From assembly GCA_946611445.1 (NCBI GenBank), contig CAMODP010000036.1:1-13159 (forward strand): a stretch of DNA of 13,159 bases, written 5' to 3'. Position numbers and translations under genes: made by a program. This DNA is from an uncultured Eubacterium sp. (GTDB taxonomy: Bacteria; Bacillota; Clostridia; Lachnospirales; Lachnospiraceae). Shown piece by piece: positions 1 to 8,014 of the stretch. Each line of letters opens with the position of its first letter. The first letter of the stretch is position 1. The notes beneath the pieces are model-generated. The model had not been told where the DNA came from, ran no database searches, and saw only the letters and a list, made by a program, of their open reading frames with translations.

Positions 1-22
1 TGACGAGAGAATCAGAAAAAAC

Positions 23-28
23 AGGAGA
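23..28 (+). promoter_or_regulatory. Ribosome binding site of the DUF616 gene
   Basis: The purine-rich motif AGGAGA lies 5 bases before a GTG codon at 34 and decides that start over the ATG at 76, which lacks a comparable site. The bases before it (1-22) hold no recognisable gene. A TGA at 1-3 could be the stop of an upstream gene, but its frame cannot be known from this window. Confidence 0.6.
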
Positions 29-33
29 GCAGC

Positions 34-990
34 GTGCACAGAGGAAAAACAGAGCCGGCGCTTTACGCGCAGCTGATGGACAATTTGAAACAGCAGAATA
101 TTGAATACCGGCAGCTTCTGCAGTCAGGTATTTATCAGGCGGGATCCGTGGCAGTCCGGCTGAAAAACAGCCTCTCCAGAGGCGATATCGGCAGCATGAT
201 CCGCTTCGCGAAGAGCAGACGGCCCGGGAAGGATTTTGCCCTGTATGAACAGACACGGCTGCCGGAACGGCCTGCGGAGACCCCGATTCTCCCGGAAGAG
301 TATTTTTCAGATGAGAGGATTGCCGTATACAGCTGTCTGTTCGGGACGGGAGATCACATACAGGAACCTGTCTGCCGGCCGGATAATATTGATTATTATA
401 TGATCACGGACCAGCCCCTTGCACCGGATTCCGCGTGGACGCCGGTGGAATGGCAGAACCTCTGCGATCCTTCCTGGACGCCGGCCATGAAGAACCGGTA
501 CTTCAAGATGCATCCGGATGTCCTGTTCCCGTCATACCGGTACTCAATCTATCTGGACGCGAATATCAAGGTGATCACGGATCTGACGCCGTATATTTTC
601 CGCACGGGCGATGCCGGCCTTGGCCTGCACTGGCATTCCAGACTGGACTGCGTGTACGATGAGCTGACTATGGTCGTGGCGATGAAAAAACTGGGCGCGC
701 CGGATGCGGAGCGTTACAGGCGGTATCTGGAGCACCAGGGGATGCCGGCGCATTACGGCCTGCTGGAGGGCAATGTGATCGTGCGGGAGCACCACAAAGA
801 GAGCTGCAGAAAAATCATGGACCGCTGGTGGGAACAGTTCCGCAGGCGCGTGTCCCGGGACCAGGTGTCGCTCCCGTACGTATTGTGGAAAGCCGGGATG
901 TCGGTGGACAGCGTTGCGCTGCTGGGCGGGAATGTGTACGAAAACGCAAGTCTGCGTGTCAGCCGGCACATATCCAGAAATGAGGAATAG
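34..990 (+). CDS. DUF616 (TOD1/MUCI70-like) glycosyltransferase-type protein
   Basis: This 318-residue protein is probably a cytoplasmic glycosyltransferase acting on the locus polysaccharide; donor and acceptor are unknown. The conserved domain runs from about residue 93 to 300. It contains the IAVYSCLFG opening (96-104), the YYMITD strand (121-126), KNRYFKMHPD (153-162), the acidic SIYLDANIKV segment (171-180) that probably holds the metal/nucleotide-sugar site, the HSRLDCVYDEL block (201-211), and SRDQVSLPYVLWK (274-286). These match the pattern I know from PF04765 proteins found in bacterial polysaccharide loci. Residues 1-90 are a basic, helix-prone extension outside the domain with no signal peptide or membrane segment. 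It starts with GTG. A 58-base gap with no terminator separates it from the FAD oxidoreductase gene, which suggests co-transcription. Domain assignment is fairly sure; the sugar transferred cannot be read from the sequence. Confidence 0.8.
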   Translation: MHRGKTEPALYAQLMDNLKQQNIEYRQLLQSGIYQAGSVAVRLKNSLSRGDIGSMIRFAKSRRPGKDFALYEQTRLPERPAETPILPEEYFSDERIAVYSCLFGTGDHIQEPVCRPDNIDYYMITDQPLAPDSAWTPVEWQNLCDPSWTPAMKNRYFKMHPDVLFPSYRYSIYLDANIKVITDLTPYIFRTGDAGLGLHWHSRLDCVYDELTMVVAMKKLGAPDAERYRRYLEHQGMPAHYGLLEGNVIVREHHKESCRKIMDRWWEQFRRRVSRDQVSLPYVLWKAGMSVDSVALLGGNVYENASLRVSRHISRNEE

Positions 991-1034
991 AGAACACATC
1001 CTGCAGACCGGCGCATATCCGGCTGCCATGGCGA

Positions 1035-1041
1035 GGGAGGT
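1035..1041 (+). promoter_or_regulatory. Ribosome binding site of the FAD oxidoreductase gene
   Basis: GGGAGGT lies 7 bases before the GTG at 1049 and fixes that unusual start codon. The rest of the gap (991-1034) shows no promoter-like pair of boxes and no stem with a T-tract. Confidence 0.75.
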
Positions 1042-1048
1042 ATAAACT

Positions 1049-2617
1049 GTGAAAAAAGTCATCATCATCGGAGCAGGCCCGGCAGGCCTGACAGCAGCCT
1101 GGGAGCTTCTGGACCGCTCAGACGAATACAGTGTGGTAGTGCTGGAAGAGAGCGAGACCTTCGGCGGCATTTCCAGAACGGTATCATATCACGGAAACCG
1201 CATGGACATGGGCGGACATCGTTTCTTCTCAAAAGTGCCGGAAGTAAATGAATGGTGGCAGAAGATGCTTCCCATGCAGGGAGCTCCCGCAAAGGACGAT
1301 ATCCTTCTGGAACGTCCCGTCCATATCGCCGAGGGCGGGCCGGATCCCGAACAGACGGATGAGGTTATGCTGAAGAGAAACCGTCTGTCCCGCATTTTCT
1401 TCAACGGAAAATTCTTTGACTATCCGATCAGCATGCGCATGGAAACGATCCGCAATATGGGGCTGCTGACAACCGCGGAGGCCGGTTTCAGCTACCTTGG
1501 CAGTGTGATGCGCAAGCGGGATGAGAAGAGCCTGGAGGATTTTTATATCAACCGGTTCGGGAAAAAGCTGTATTCTATGTTTTTCGAAAACTACACAGAG
1601 AACCTCTGGGGCAGGCATCCCTCCGGCATTTCCCCCGAGTGGGGCGCGCAGAGGACGAAGGGACTGTCCATAACGGCCATTCTGAAGGACATGGCCGGGA
1701 AGGCGTTCCACGTAAAGAACCGGCAGGTCGAGACCTCTCTGATAGAGGAGTTTGCCTATCCGAAATACGGCCCGGGACAGCTCTGGGAGCTGACGGCTGA
1801 CAAAGTGAGAGAAAAAGGCGGAACAATTCTCTGCGGCGCCAGAGCCGTGACCGTTCACCTGGACGAAGAAGGGAATGCATGCGGCGTGAGCTATGAGAAG
1901 GACGGCGCCGTGATCCGGGAGGATGGCGACTATGTCATCTCGTCCATGCCGCTCAAAGACCTGGTGGGCGGAATGGAAGATGTACCGGAAAACATTGCCC
2001 GTATTGCGGCCGGCCTCCCCTACAGGGACTATATGACTGTCGGCGTGCTGCTTCCCAGTGACCGGCTGCTTCTGAAAAATGAGACAAAAATCCGGACAGT
2101 AGGCAATATCGTGCCGGATGACTGGGTTTATGTACATGACCGCTCCGTACAGATGGGGCGTTTCCAGATATACAACAACTGGTCGCCGTATCTTGTAAAA
2201 GACCTGGAACATACAGTCTGGATGGGTCTGGAATACTTCTGCAATGAAGGCGACGCGATGTGGTCCATGTCTGACCGCGAATTTGCCCATATGGCGATTC
2301 GCGAAATGAAACAGATGCGGCTGATCCGGAATCTGTCTGATGTGAAGGACTATCATGTAGAACGGGTGAAGAAAGCCTACCCTGCGTATTTTGACACCTA
2401 TGAGCAAATCGATGAACTGAGGGCCTGGCTGGATAAGATCCCGAATCTCTACTGCGTGGGCAGGAACGGCCAGCACCGCTACAATAATCTGGATCATTCC
2501 ATGTGCACTTCCTTTGAGGCGGTGAAGGCGCTGATGAGCGGAACAGCAGACAAATCCGGCATCTGGAATGTCAATACTGAGAAGGAGTACCACGAAGAGG
2601 AGAAAGCGGACAAGTGA
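1049..2617 (+). CDS. FAD-dependent oxidoreductase, protoporphyrinogen oxidase/UDP-galactopyranose mutase-like
   Basis: This 522-residue flavoprotein opens with the dinucleotide-binding motif [16 protein letters not shown] (5-20) and an acidic residue closing the second strand (VVLEES, 30-35). The FAD-contacting GGISRTV (39-45) and DMGGHRFFS (53-61) blocks follow. The C-terminal flavin-binding segment is [17 protein letters not shown] (469-485). This architecture belongs to the amine oxidase/HemY/UDP-galactopyranose mutase superfamily, and such proteins recur in surface-polysaccharide clusters. It is longer than a typical bacterial UDP-galactopyranose mutase (about 370-390 residues), with extra sequence around residues 75-125, so a plain mutase is less likely. 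The reaction is unknown: redox chemistry or isomerisation of a nucleotide- or lipid-linked sugar is my inference. Haem synthesis is unlikely because no haem genes are nearby. It starts with GTG, and its stop overlaps the start of the Wzy-like gene by 4 bases, implying translational coupling. Confidence 0.8.
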   Translation: MKKVIIIGAGPAGLTAAWELLDRSDEYSVVVLEESETFGGISRTVSYHGNRMDMGGHRFFSKVPEVNEWWQKMLPMQGAPAKDDILLERPVHIAEGGPDPEQTDEVMLKRNRLSRIFFNGKFFDYPISMRMETIRNMGLLTTAEAGFSYLGSVMRKRDEKSLEDFYINRFGKKLYSMFFENYTENLWGRHPSGISPEWGAQRTKGLSITAILKDMAGKAFHVKNRQVETSLIEEFAYPKYGPGQLWELTADKVREKGGTILCGARAVTVHLDEEGNACGVSYEKDGAVIREDGDYVISSMPLKDLVGGMEDVPENIARIAAGLPYRDYMTVGVLLPSDRLLLKNETKIRTVGNIVPDDWVYVHDRSVQMGRFQIYNNWSPYLVKDLEHTVWMGLEYFCNEGDAMWSMSDREFAHMAIREMKQMRLIRNLSDVKDYHVERVKKAYPAYFDTYEQIDELRAWLDKIPNLYCVGRNGQHRYNNLDHSMCTSFEAVKALMSGTADKSGIWNVNTEKEYHEEEKADK

Positions 2618-3849
2618 GTAAACGCTCTTCCATCGAGAAAATCTATGAAATCCTGTATCTGGCGTTTCTCGCCCTGATTACGTTTGCGGGATTCCTGAAC
2701 ACAACGATGTTTCCGTACAGGTTTTCCAAAAGAAGCATGCTGGTAATCAGTATCTGCCTTTTCGTGGTGATCTGTGTCTTCTCTGTATTGCGGAAGATAT
2801 CGTGGCGTGACGGGAAATTTATCTGCGCCGCGGCAGTATGCCTCCTCATGTTCATATCCTGGAAACAGACCGGGCACGGGTTTCTGCTGGAGCTGGCGCT
2901 GCTTGTTCTGGGCGCGTACGGTATTTCCTTCCGGCACATACTGAAGACGTATCTGGGTATTTCACTGCCCTTTTTTGCGGTGACCATCGCAGCTGCCCTG
3001 ACCGGCCGCATAGAAAACCTGGTATATTACCGGGGGGATCAGATCCGCATAGCGTTCGGCATACACTATCCGACAGATTTTGCGGCACATGTGTTTTTCC
3101 TTATCTGCTGCTGGGTGTGGCTGCGGAACAGGGCAGTTACCTGGGCGGAGGCTGCAGGCATCCTGGTTATTGCGTGCTTCTGCGCGCAGTACTGCGGGGC
3201 GAGGACGACGGCTGTCTGTCTGGCGCTTATGTTCTTCCTGCTGGCAGGAATTCTGTTCCTGAACGCGGAAGATGCCAGGACCGGCCGGGAAGTGATCTCC
3301 GCGTTCCGTCGGCCGGTGCGTTTTCTGCTGTTTCTGGCAGTTCCCTTTTCCTGCCTTGCGTCGCTTGTCCTGTCACGTTTTTACCGCGATGACCGCCGCC
3401 TGCTGGTCCGGCTGGACCATATTCTGCACAATCGTCTGAGCCTGGGCAGAACCGGGTTTGAACGGTATCCGGTGAAAGCCTTCGGACAGGTGATCAGGAT
3501 GCAGGGAAGCGGCGGTTCAACGGAAAGTGTGGAGGACTACTTCTTTCTGGACAGCTCATATATGTATATCCTGATGTGTCTGGGTGTATGCGTGCTGCTG
3601 GCCGTGATGATGATCCTGATCCGGGAAGCTGCCGCTGATTACCGGAGCGCAGAATGGATCTGGCTGACAGTGCTTTCCTGCATCTGTCTGGAATGCTTTA
3701 TGGAGCATCATCTGATCACGATCGGTTATCATCCTTTCCTGCTGCTTCTGGCGGCGGACGCGGGGACGGCAGCCGGCGGGAAGCTGCTTCCGGAGCGGAA
3801 AAAAGCGCCGGAGCGAGAAAACGCAGAGCAGGGCACAGGCATGCCGTGA
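2614..3849 (+). CDS. Multi-pass membrane protein, Wzy-like polysaccharide polymerase
   Basis: This 411-residue protein has about ten to twelve hydrophobic segments, roughly at residues 12-28, 42-59, 69-83, 90-103, 113-130, 156-170, 178-194, 197-216, 236-254, 316-335, 347-362 and 370-382. A polar stretch (255-315) before the last three segments is the likely large extracytoplasmic loop. It carries [18 protein letters not shown] (274-291), which resembles the 'RLSLG...YG...FG' signature I associate with Firmicutes polysaccharide polymerases. The [13 protein letters not shown] segment (313-325) after the loop also fits. The expected role is joining repeat units on undecaprenyl diphosphate on the outer face of the membrane. 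A lipid-linked ligase of the same superfamily is the main alternative. It begins with a GTG that overlaps the preceding TGA (GTGA) and has no strong binding site of its own, so it is probably translationally coupled. Its C-terminal tail (388-411) is charged. Confidence 0.72.
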   Translation: MSKRSSIEKIYEILYLAFLALITFAGFLNTTMFPYRFSKRSMLVISICLFVVICVFSVLRKISWRDGKFICAAAVCLLMFISWKQTGHGFLLELALLVLGAYGISFRHILKTYLGISLPFFAVTIAAALTGRIENLVYYRGDQIRIAFGIHYPTDFAAHVFFLICCWVWLRNRAVTWAEAAGILVIACFCAQYCGARTTAVCLALMFFLLAGILFLNAEDARTGREVISAFRRPVRFLLFLAVPFSCLASLVLSRFYRDDRRLLVRLDHILHNRLSLGRTGFERYPVKAFGQVIRMQGSGGSTESVEDYFFLDSSYMYILMCLGVCVLLAVMMILIREAAADYRSAEWIWLTVLSCICLECFMEHHLITIGYHPFLLLLAADAGTAAGGKLLPERKKAPERENAEQGTGMP

Positions 3850-3881
3850 CGATCATATGAAGAAACCGGGGGCATGGGAGT

Positions 3882-5117
3882 ATGCGTCATATTTTTATCA
3901 TAGGGAGCAAGAGCATCGGGCAGTATGGGGGATTTGAAACCTTTGTCGACAGGCTGACGGAGCAGCATCAGGACGACGGAGCGCTGCAGTATCATATTGC
4001 CTGCAAGGCAAACGGCGACGGATGCATGGATGAGAGCACGCTGTCGGGCGTCTCTGACAGGAGGACAGAGGACGGCGCGCAGACGTTCCGCTATCACGGC
4101 GCGCATGTGTTTAAGCTGCAGGTGCCGGATATAGGGCCTGCCGTCGCGGTCTGGTATGACCTTGCCGCCCTGCGCTGGTCACTCAGGTACTGCAGAAGAA
4201 ACGGGATCCGGAAGCCGGTTTTCTATATTCTGGCCTGCCGTATCGGCCCTTTCATACGTCCGTTCGCCGCGCAGATCCACCGGCACGGCGGTGTACTCTT
4301 TCTGAATCCGGACGGGCACGAGTGGATGCGGGCGAAGTGGTCTGCACCCATCCGCCGGTACTGGAAGCTTTCCGAGGGGCAGATGGTTCATGCCGCGGAC
4401 CTGGTTGTCTGCGATTCTGTCACGATTGAAAAATACATCCGCACAGAATACAGGCGCTTTCGCCCGGAGACCGTCTATATCTCCTATGGAAGCGATACGG
4501 TTCCGTCGGCGCTTTCGGATAAAGATGAAAGATTTGTTTCCTGGATGAGGGAGAAGAACCTGCGTCCCGGCGGCTATTATCTGGTTGTCGGCAGATTCGT
4601 CCCTGAGAACAATTACGAGACCATGATCCGGGAATTCATGAAGAGCAGCAGCAGCAAAACCTTCGCCCTGATTACAAATGTCAATGACCGTTTTCTGGAA
4701 GAACTGGAAGAAAAGCTGCACTTCCGGGATGACCCGAGGATCCGGTTTGTCGGAACGGTATATGATCCGGAACTTCTGAAGAAGATCCGCGAAAATGCCT
4801 GGGCATATTTTCACGGGCATGAGGTGGGAGGCACGAATCCGAGCCTGCTGGAGGCCCTGGGAAGCACGGAACTGAATCTGCTGCTGGATGTGGGCTTCAA
4901 CCGTGAGGTGGCGGAGGACGCGGCTCTTTACTGGACAAAAGAGGATGGCAGCCTGCGCGCGCTGATTGAAACGGCGGATCAGATGGATCCGCAGGAACGG
5001 GCTGCATACGGCAGGAAGGCAAAGGCCCGCATCCGTGAAGGGTATTCCTGGCAGTATATCGGGGAACAATACAGGCAGCTCTGGCTGTACGGGCGAAAAG
5101 GAGACAGGACACCGTGA
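3882..5117 (+). CDS. DUF1972/GT4 glycosyltransferase, Cps2T-like (probable rhamnosyltransferase)
   Basis: This 411-residue enzyme has two Rossmann-like halves. The N-terminal half (about 2-190) is a DUF1972 domain: it opens with IFIIGSKSIGQYGGFETFV (4-22), where the glycine-rich loop binds substrate, and includes GPAVAVWYDLAAL (85-97) and FLNPDGHEWMRAKW (140-153). The C-terminal half (about 230-395) is a GT4 nucleotide-sugar domain with VVGRFVPENNYETMI (235-249) and the donor-site motif HEVGGTNPSLLEAL (313-326). The same two-domain layout occurs in Cps2T, a beta-1,4-rhamnosyltransferase of pneumococcal capsule. By analogy it would add rhamnose to the lipid-linked acceptor at the cytoplasmic membrane. 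The family is secure; the donor sugar is inferred. The ATG at 3882 follows GGGAG very closely, with a second G-rich stretch at 3868-3873, so the start is reasonable but not decisively marked. It lies 32 bases after the polymerase gene. Confidence 0.85.
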   Translation: MRHIFIIGSKSIGQYGGFETFVDRLTEQHQDDGALQYHIACKANGDGCMDESTLSGVSDRRTEDGAQTFRYHGAHVFKLQVPDIGPAVAVWYDLAALRWSLRYCRRNGIRKPVFYILACRIGPFIRPFAAQIHRHGGVLFLNPDGHEWMRAKWSAPIRRYWKLSEGQMVHAADLVVCDSVTIEKYIRTEYRRFRPETVYISYGSDTVPSALSDKDERFVSWMREKNLRPGGYYLVVGRFVPENNYETMIREFMKSSSSKTFALITNVNDRFLEELEEKLHFRDDPRIRFVGTVYDPELLKKIRENAWAYFHGHEVGGTNPSLLEALGSTELNLLLDVGFNREVAEDAALYWTKEDGSLRALIETADQMDPQERAAYGRKAKARIREGYSWQYIGEQYRQLWLYGRKGDRTP

Positions 5118-6448
5118 GAATCCTTCACTATTTTCTGGGCTTTCCGCCGTACCGTTCAGGCGGCCTGACCCGGTACGCATTTGATCTGATGCGGGGACAG
5201 CGCGAAAACGGTGATGCAGTGTCTGCCCTGTGGCCCGGACAGATGACCCCGGACAAGAAAAGGCGGATCGCAGGACGGGGGGAACATGAGGGCATCCGCA
5301 GCTATGAACTGATCAATCCGCTTCCGGTTCCGCTGGATGAGGGGATACAGGACATCTCCGCTTTTACTATGTCGGGCAGCAGGAAGGGGTTTGAACACTT
5401 TCTGCAGGAGATAAAGCCGGATGCCATTCACATCCATACGCTGATGGGACTGCCGAAAGAACTGCCTGAGGCTGCGCGGAAGCTGCATATCCGGACGGTT
5501 TTCACGACACATGACTATTTTGGGATCTGTCCCTCTGTCACGCTCTATCGTGACGGAGCTGCCTGCGAAAATGACTTTTCCTGCGCCGCCTGCGCGGCCT
5601 GCAACGCGTCTGCACTGTCACTGCGCAGGATTGCGCTGATGCAGTCGCCGCTGTACCGTCTGCTGAAAGACTCCGCGCCGATGAGAAAACTGCGGGAAAT
5701 GCACCGCAGGCAGTTTTTTGAAGAAGACGGCGCTGCGCTGTCCGTACCTGCGCTCTCAGCAGAAGAGGAAGCGGCCGGCTACCGGAAACTCCGCGCCTGG
5801 TACTGCGGCATCCTGGAACATATGGATGTCATGCACTTTAATTCCAGTCTGAGCGAACAGATTTACAGGCGGTATCTTACTCCGGCAAAGGCTGTGGTGA
5901 TGCCTGTCATGCACAGTGGGATTTCTGACTGCCGGCGAAGTATCCGGCGGTCCGGGAATCCGGTGCTCCGCATTGCCATGCTGGCGCCTGCAAAACCATT
6001 CAAAGGCTTCCAGGTGCTCAAAAGAGCGCTGGATGAACTCTGGGAGAACGGTCAGCGGAATTTTGAACTCCGGATGTATTCTCCCGTAAAAGACCCGTCT
6101 CCATACATGAAAGTCCGCGAGGGGGGATTCCGCAGCGAGGAATTAACGGATATTTTCAGCGACACAGATGTACTGGCGGCTCCCAGCGTATGGTTTGAGA
6201 CCTTTGGCTTTACCGTGCTGGAGGCGGTCAGCTGCGGTGTTCCCGTGATTGTGAGCGACCATGTAGGTGCAAAAGACATTATCGGCGGCGGGGGAATTGT
6301 TGTGAAGGCCGGTTCCTGCGAAGAACTGAAGGATGCTGTCCTGCGCTGCACGCCTGAAAGACTGGAAGAGATGCGAGAAAGCCTGCTCCGGATTCCGATT
6401 CCGGACTGGAGGGCGTTCGTGGAAAAAAATTATGAGCTGTATTATTGA
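5114..6448 (+). CDS. GT4 family glycosyltransferase with cysteine cluster
   Basis: This 444-residue GT-B fold enzyme starts with ILHYFLGFPPYRSGGLTRYA (3-22), the acceptor-side glycine loop of GT4 enzymes. IHIHTLMGLP (105-114) and TTHDYFGICPS (131-141) follow. The C-terminal GT4 domain (about 285-425) has MLAPAKPFKGFQVL (289-302) and the donor-site block WFETFGFTVLEAVSCGVPV (360-378), including the E-x7-E pattern (E362 to E370). Between the halves is a cysteine cluster at C151, C157, C160 and C163, with C139 nearby; similar Cys sets occur in other GT4 proteins of surface-polysaccharide loci and may bind a metal. It would transfer an unidentified hexose or deoxyhexose to the lipid-linked chain. 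It starts with a GTG overlapping the previous stop by 4 bases. Its last 17 bases overlap the kinase-like gene, just after an A7 run. Confidence 0.85.
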   Translation: MRILHYFLGFPPYRSGGLTRYAFDLMRGQRENGDAVSALWPGQMTPDKKRRIAGRGEHEGIRSYELINPLPVPLDEGIQDISAFTMSGSRKGFEHFLQEIKPDAIHIHTLMGLPKELPEAARKLHIRTVFTTHDYFGICPSVTLYRDGAACENDFSCAACAACNASALSLRRIALMQSPLYRLLKDSAPMRKLREMHRRQFFEEDGAALSVPALSAEEEAAGYRKLRAWYCGILEHMDVMHFNSSLSEQIYRRYLTPAKAVVMPVMHSGISDCRRSIRRSGNPVLRIAMLAPAKPFKGFQVLKRALDELWENGQRNFELRMYSPVKDPSPYMKVREGGFRSEELTDIFSDTDVLAAPSVWFETFGFTVLEAVSCGVPVIVSDHVGAKDIIGGGGIVVKAGSCEELKDAVLRCTPERLEEMRESLLRIPIPDWRAFVEKNYELYY

Positions 6449-7124
6449 ATGCAACGGCCTGCCCGGCTGCGGCAAGACGTCTCTGGCAGAGCGTCTTGCG
6501 GCCCGGCTGCGCGCGGATGGAGAAGAAGTCAGGGTCAGAGGTGTAGGAGAATTCCGGGGAGAAGGGATCCGGGGAGCACGGCGGGCGCTGCTGCTTCCCG
6601 GCCGGGCCTCCGCCCTCCTGCAGAGAGGCGGGCTGCGGGCAGCTGCCGGGTGTTTTTTTCCTGAAAAGCGAAAGAGCTCCGCGGCAGCATTTCTCACCGG
6701 CAGGGAGAGGCTGATTACCGTTATGTATCTGTTCTACCTTCTTCGTGAGTACAGAGGGGCCGGACAGGCGGCGGTTGTTACGGACGAAGGGCTGATCCAG
6801 ACCCTGGCCGTCATCAGTTTCTGGCAGGATATACGGGGATCTGCTTTTGCCGGCGCGCGGTCGGTCCTTGCGTCCGGCCGGGTATTCTGCATCGACTGTC
6901 TCCTTTCTCCCGGAGAAGCCCGCGCGCGGATAGAAGCCCGCGGCAGAAAGGATTCGGCCATGGATTCCCTTCGGGGAGAGGGGCTGTCAGCCTATCTGGA
7001 GGCATATGCTTCGGCGCTGCGCGGCATACGTCCTGCTGCTGCAGCCCGTATGTCCGCCGATATGCGGCGCGCCCCGGACGAAATCGCCGCGGATACAGCG
7101 GCGGCAGTCAGGAGAGTACAATGA
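6432..7124 (+). CDS. Small P-loop kinase-like protein (thymidylate-kinase-like)
   Basis: Starting from the ATG at 6432, the protein is 230 residues. It opens with a beta strand and a clear Walker A loop, IIECNGLPGCGKTS (4-17), followed by a helix. The segment VVTDEGLIQ (115-123) fits a Walker B-like or DEG substrate-binding site. RIEARGRKDSAMDSL (166-180) looks like an arginine-rich lid. This order is that of the thymidylate/deoxynucleoside kinase group. Family members in polysaccharide clusters exist, but I know of no proven role; phosphorylating a sugar, nucleotide or polymer precursor is only an inference. The frame stays open further upstream, but that part lies inside the conserved GT4 gene, so I reject a start there. 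The binding site is weak, so coupling to the GT4 gene (17-base overlap) is likely. The gene is richer in GC, Ala and Arg than its neighbours (84 of 120 bases are G or C at 6541-6660). It overlaps the next gene by ATGA. Confidence 0.75.
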   Translation: MSCIIECNGLPGCGKTSLAERLAARLRADGEEVRVRGVGEFRGEGIRGARRALLLPGRASALLQRGGLRAAAGCFFPEKRKSSAAAFLTGRERLITVMYLFYLLREYRGAGQAAVVTDEGLIQTLAVISFWQDIRGSAFAGARSVLASGRVFCIDCLLSPGEARARIEARGRKDSAMDSLRGEGLSAYLEAYASALRGIRPAAAARMSADMRRAPDEIAADTAAAVRRVQ

Positions 7125-8014
7125 TCTGTTTTGTGATGCTGCATTATCTTGTCTTTGAGGAGACATGTGCCTGCGCTGATTCGATTCTGAATAATACGGA
7201 CGGCGAAAAGGTAATCGTGATTGCGGACAACGCCTCTCCGAATGACTCTTATCAGAAGCTGTGCGCGTATTACGCGGATGATCCGCGCGTGCATCTCCTG
7301 CGGAACGACACAAATGCCGGTTATGCGGCCGGGATCAATCTGGGATACCGATATGCCCGGGACCATTTTGCATGTGATTTCATAGTCTGTATGAACAATG
7401 ACATGGAAATCGTCCAGCGGGATTTTATCGACAGGATACGGACAGCCCGGGAGGAAACAGGCTTTTACGTGCTCGGACCGGATATCTGGTCAACATCTGC
7501 CAGAAAACACCAGAATCCCGAAAAGACGAGGATCCGCACCCGGGAGGATGTGGAGGAACAGATCCGTGATGTGCGCCGGGTGCAGTCCCGCAGATGGCTG
7601 CTGAAAGTGAAGGGCGCAGCCAGGCGGAATCCCCTTGTCAGAAAATTGTACTACAGCCGCGGCAGGCAGGAAGAGAACAGCGGGCAGACGGAGAGACTGC
7701 CGGGCGCGATGCTGCATGGTGCGTGTCTGGTTTTTTCCGAAGATTACATAAAAAGAAGGGAATATGCCCTGAATCCCGGGACGGAGTTCTACTGTGAGGC
7801 GCAGATCCTCGATTATGAATGCTGGCGGGACGGAATGCTGACGGTATACGATCCGGCAGTCAGGATCCGGCATCATGAGGATGTGGCTACGGATGCCGCT
7901 GCGGGAACATATGAGAAAAAGATGCTTGCCAAATGCGAAAAGGTGCTGCAGTCGCTGCAGTTTATGGAGGAAATGATTGACAGAGACAGCCGGCAGGGCG
8001 GAAAGGCGCAGTGA
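7121..8014 (+). CDS. GT2 family glycosyltransferase, WbbL-like (possible rhamnosyltransferase)
   Basis: This 297-residue GT-A fold enzyme begins with CFVMLHYLVFEETCACADSI (3-22), then VIVIADNASPND (31-42). NAGYAAGINLGYRYA (65-79) and the metal-binding VCMNNDMEI (89-97) follow, where NND takes the place of the usual DXD. The acceptor-side block is MLHGACLVFSEDYI (197-210), and RIRHHEDVAT (248-257) is near the end. NAGYAAGxNxG plus NND is the pattern of WbbL/RfbF-type GT2 enzymes, many of which transfer rhamnose or galactofuranose. A basic linker (about 130-185) is longer than in minimal members. It is a soluble or membrane-associated cytoplasmic enzyme extending the lipid-linked oligosaccharide. 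The ATG at 7121 overlaps the kinase stop as ATGA, implying coupled translation. GC content drops sharply relative to the kinase gene. The family is firm and the sugar uncertain. Confidence 0.85.
   Translation: MICFVMLHYLVFEETCACADSILNNTDGEKVIVIADNASPNDSYQKLCAYYADDPRVHLLRNDTNAGYAAGINLGYRYARDHFACDFIVCMNNDMEIVQRDFIDRIRTAREETGFYVLGPDIWSTSARKHQNPEKTRIRTREDVEEQIRDVRRVQSRRWLLKVKGAARRNPLVRKLYYSRGRQEENSGQTERLPGAMLHGACLVFSEDYIKRREYALNPGTEFYCEAQILDYECWRDGMLTVYDPAVRIRHHEDVATDAAAGTYEKKMLAKCEKVLQSLQFMEEMIDRDSRQGGKAQ

Noticed and set aside
1229..2593. 454-codon open frame on the minus strand opposite the FAD oxidoreductase
   Set aside because: Its translation shows no domain and lies opposite a gene with clear FAD motifs; it is a by-product of codon bias in the plus-strand gene.
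6333..6431. Upstream start for the kinase gene, adding 33 residues
   Set aside because: The added part lies inside the conserved end of the GT4 gene, and the natural P-loop protein begins with a beta strand right at the ATG at 6432.
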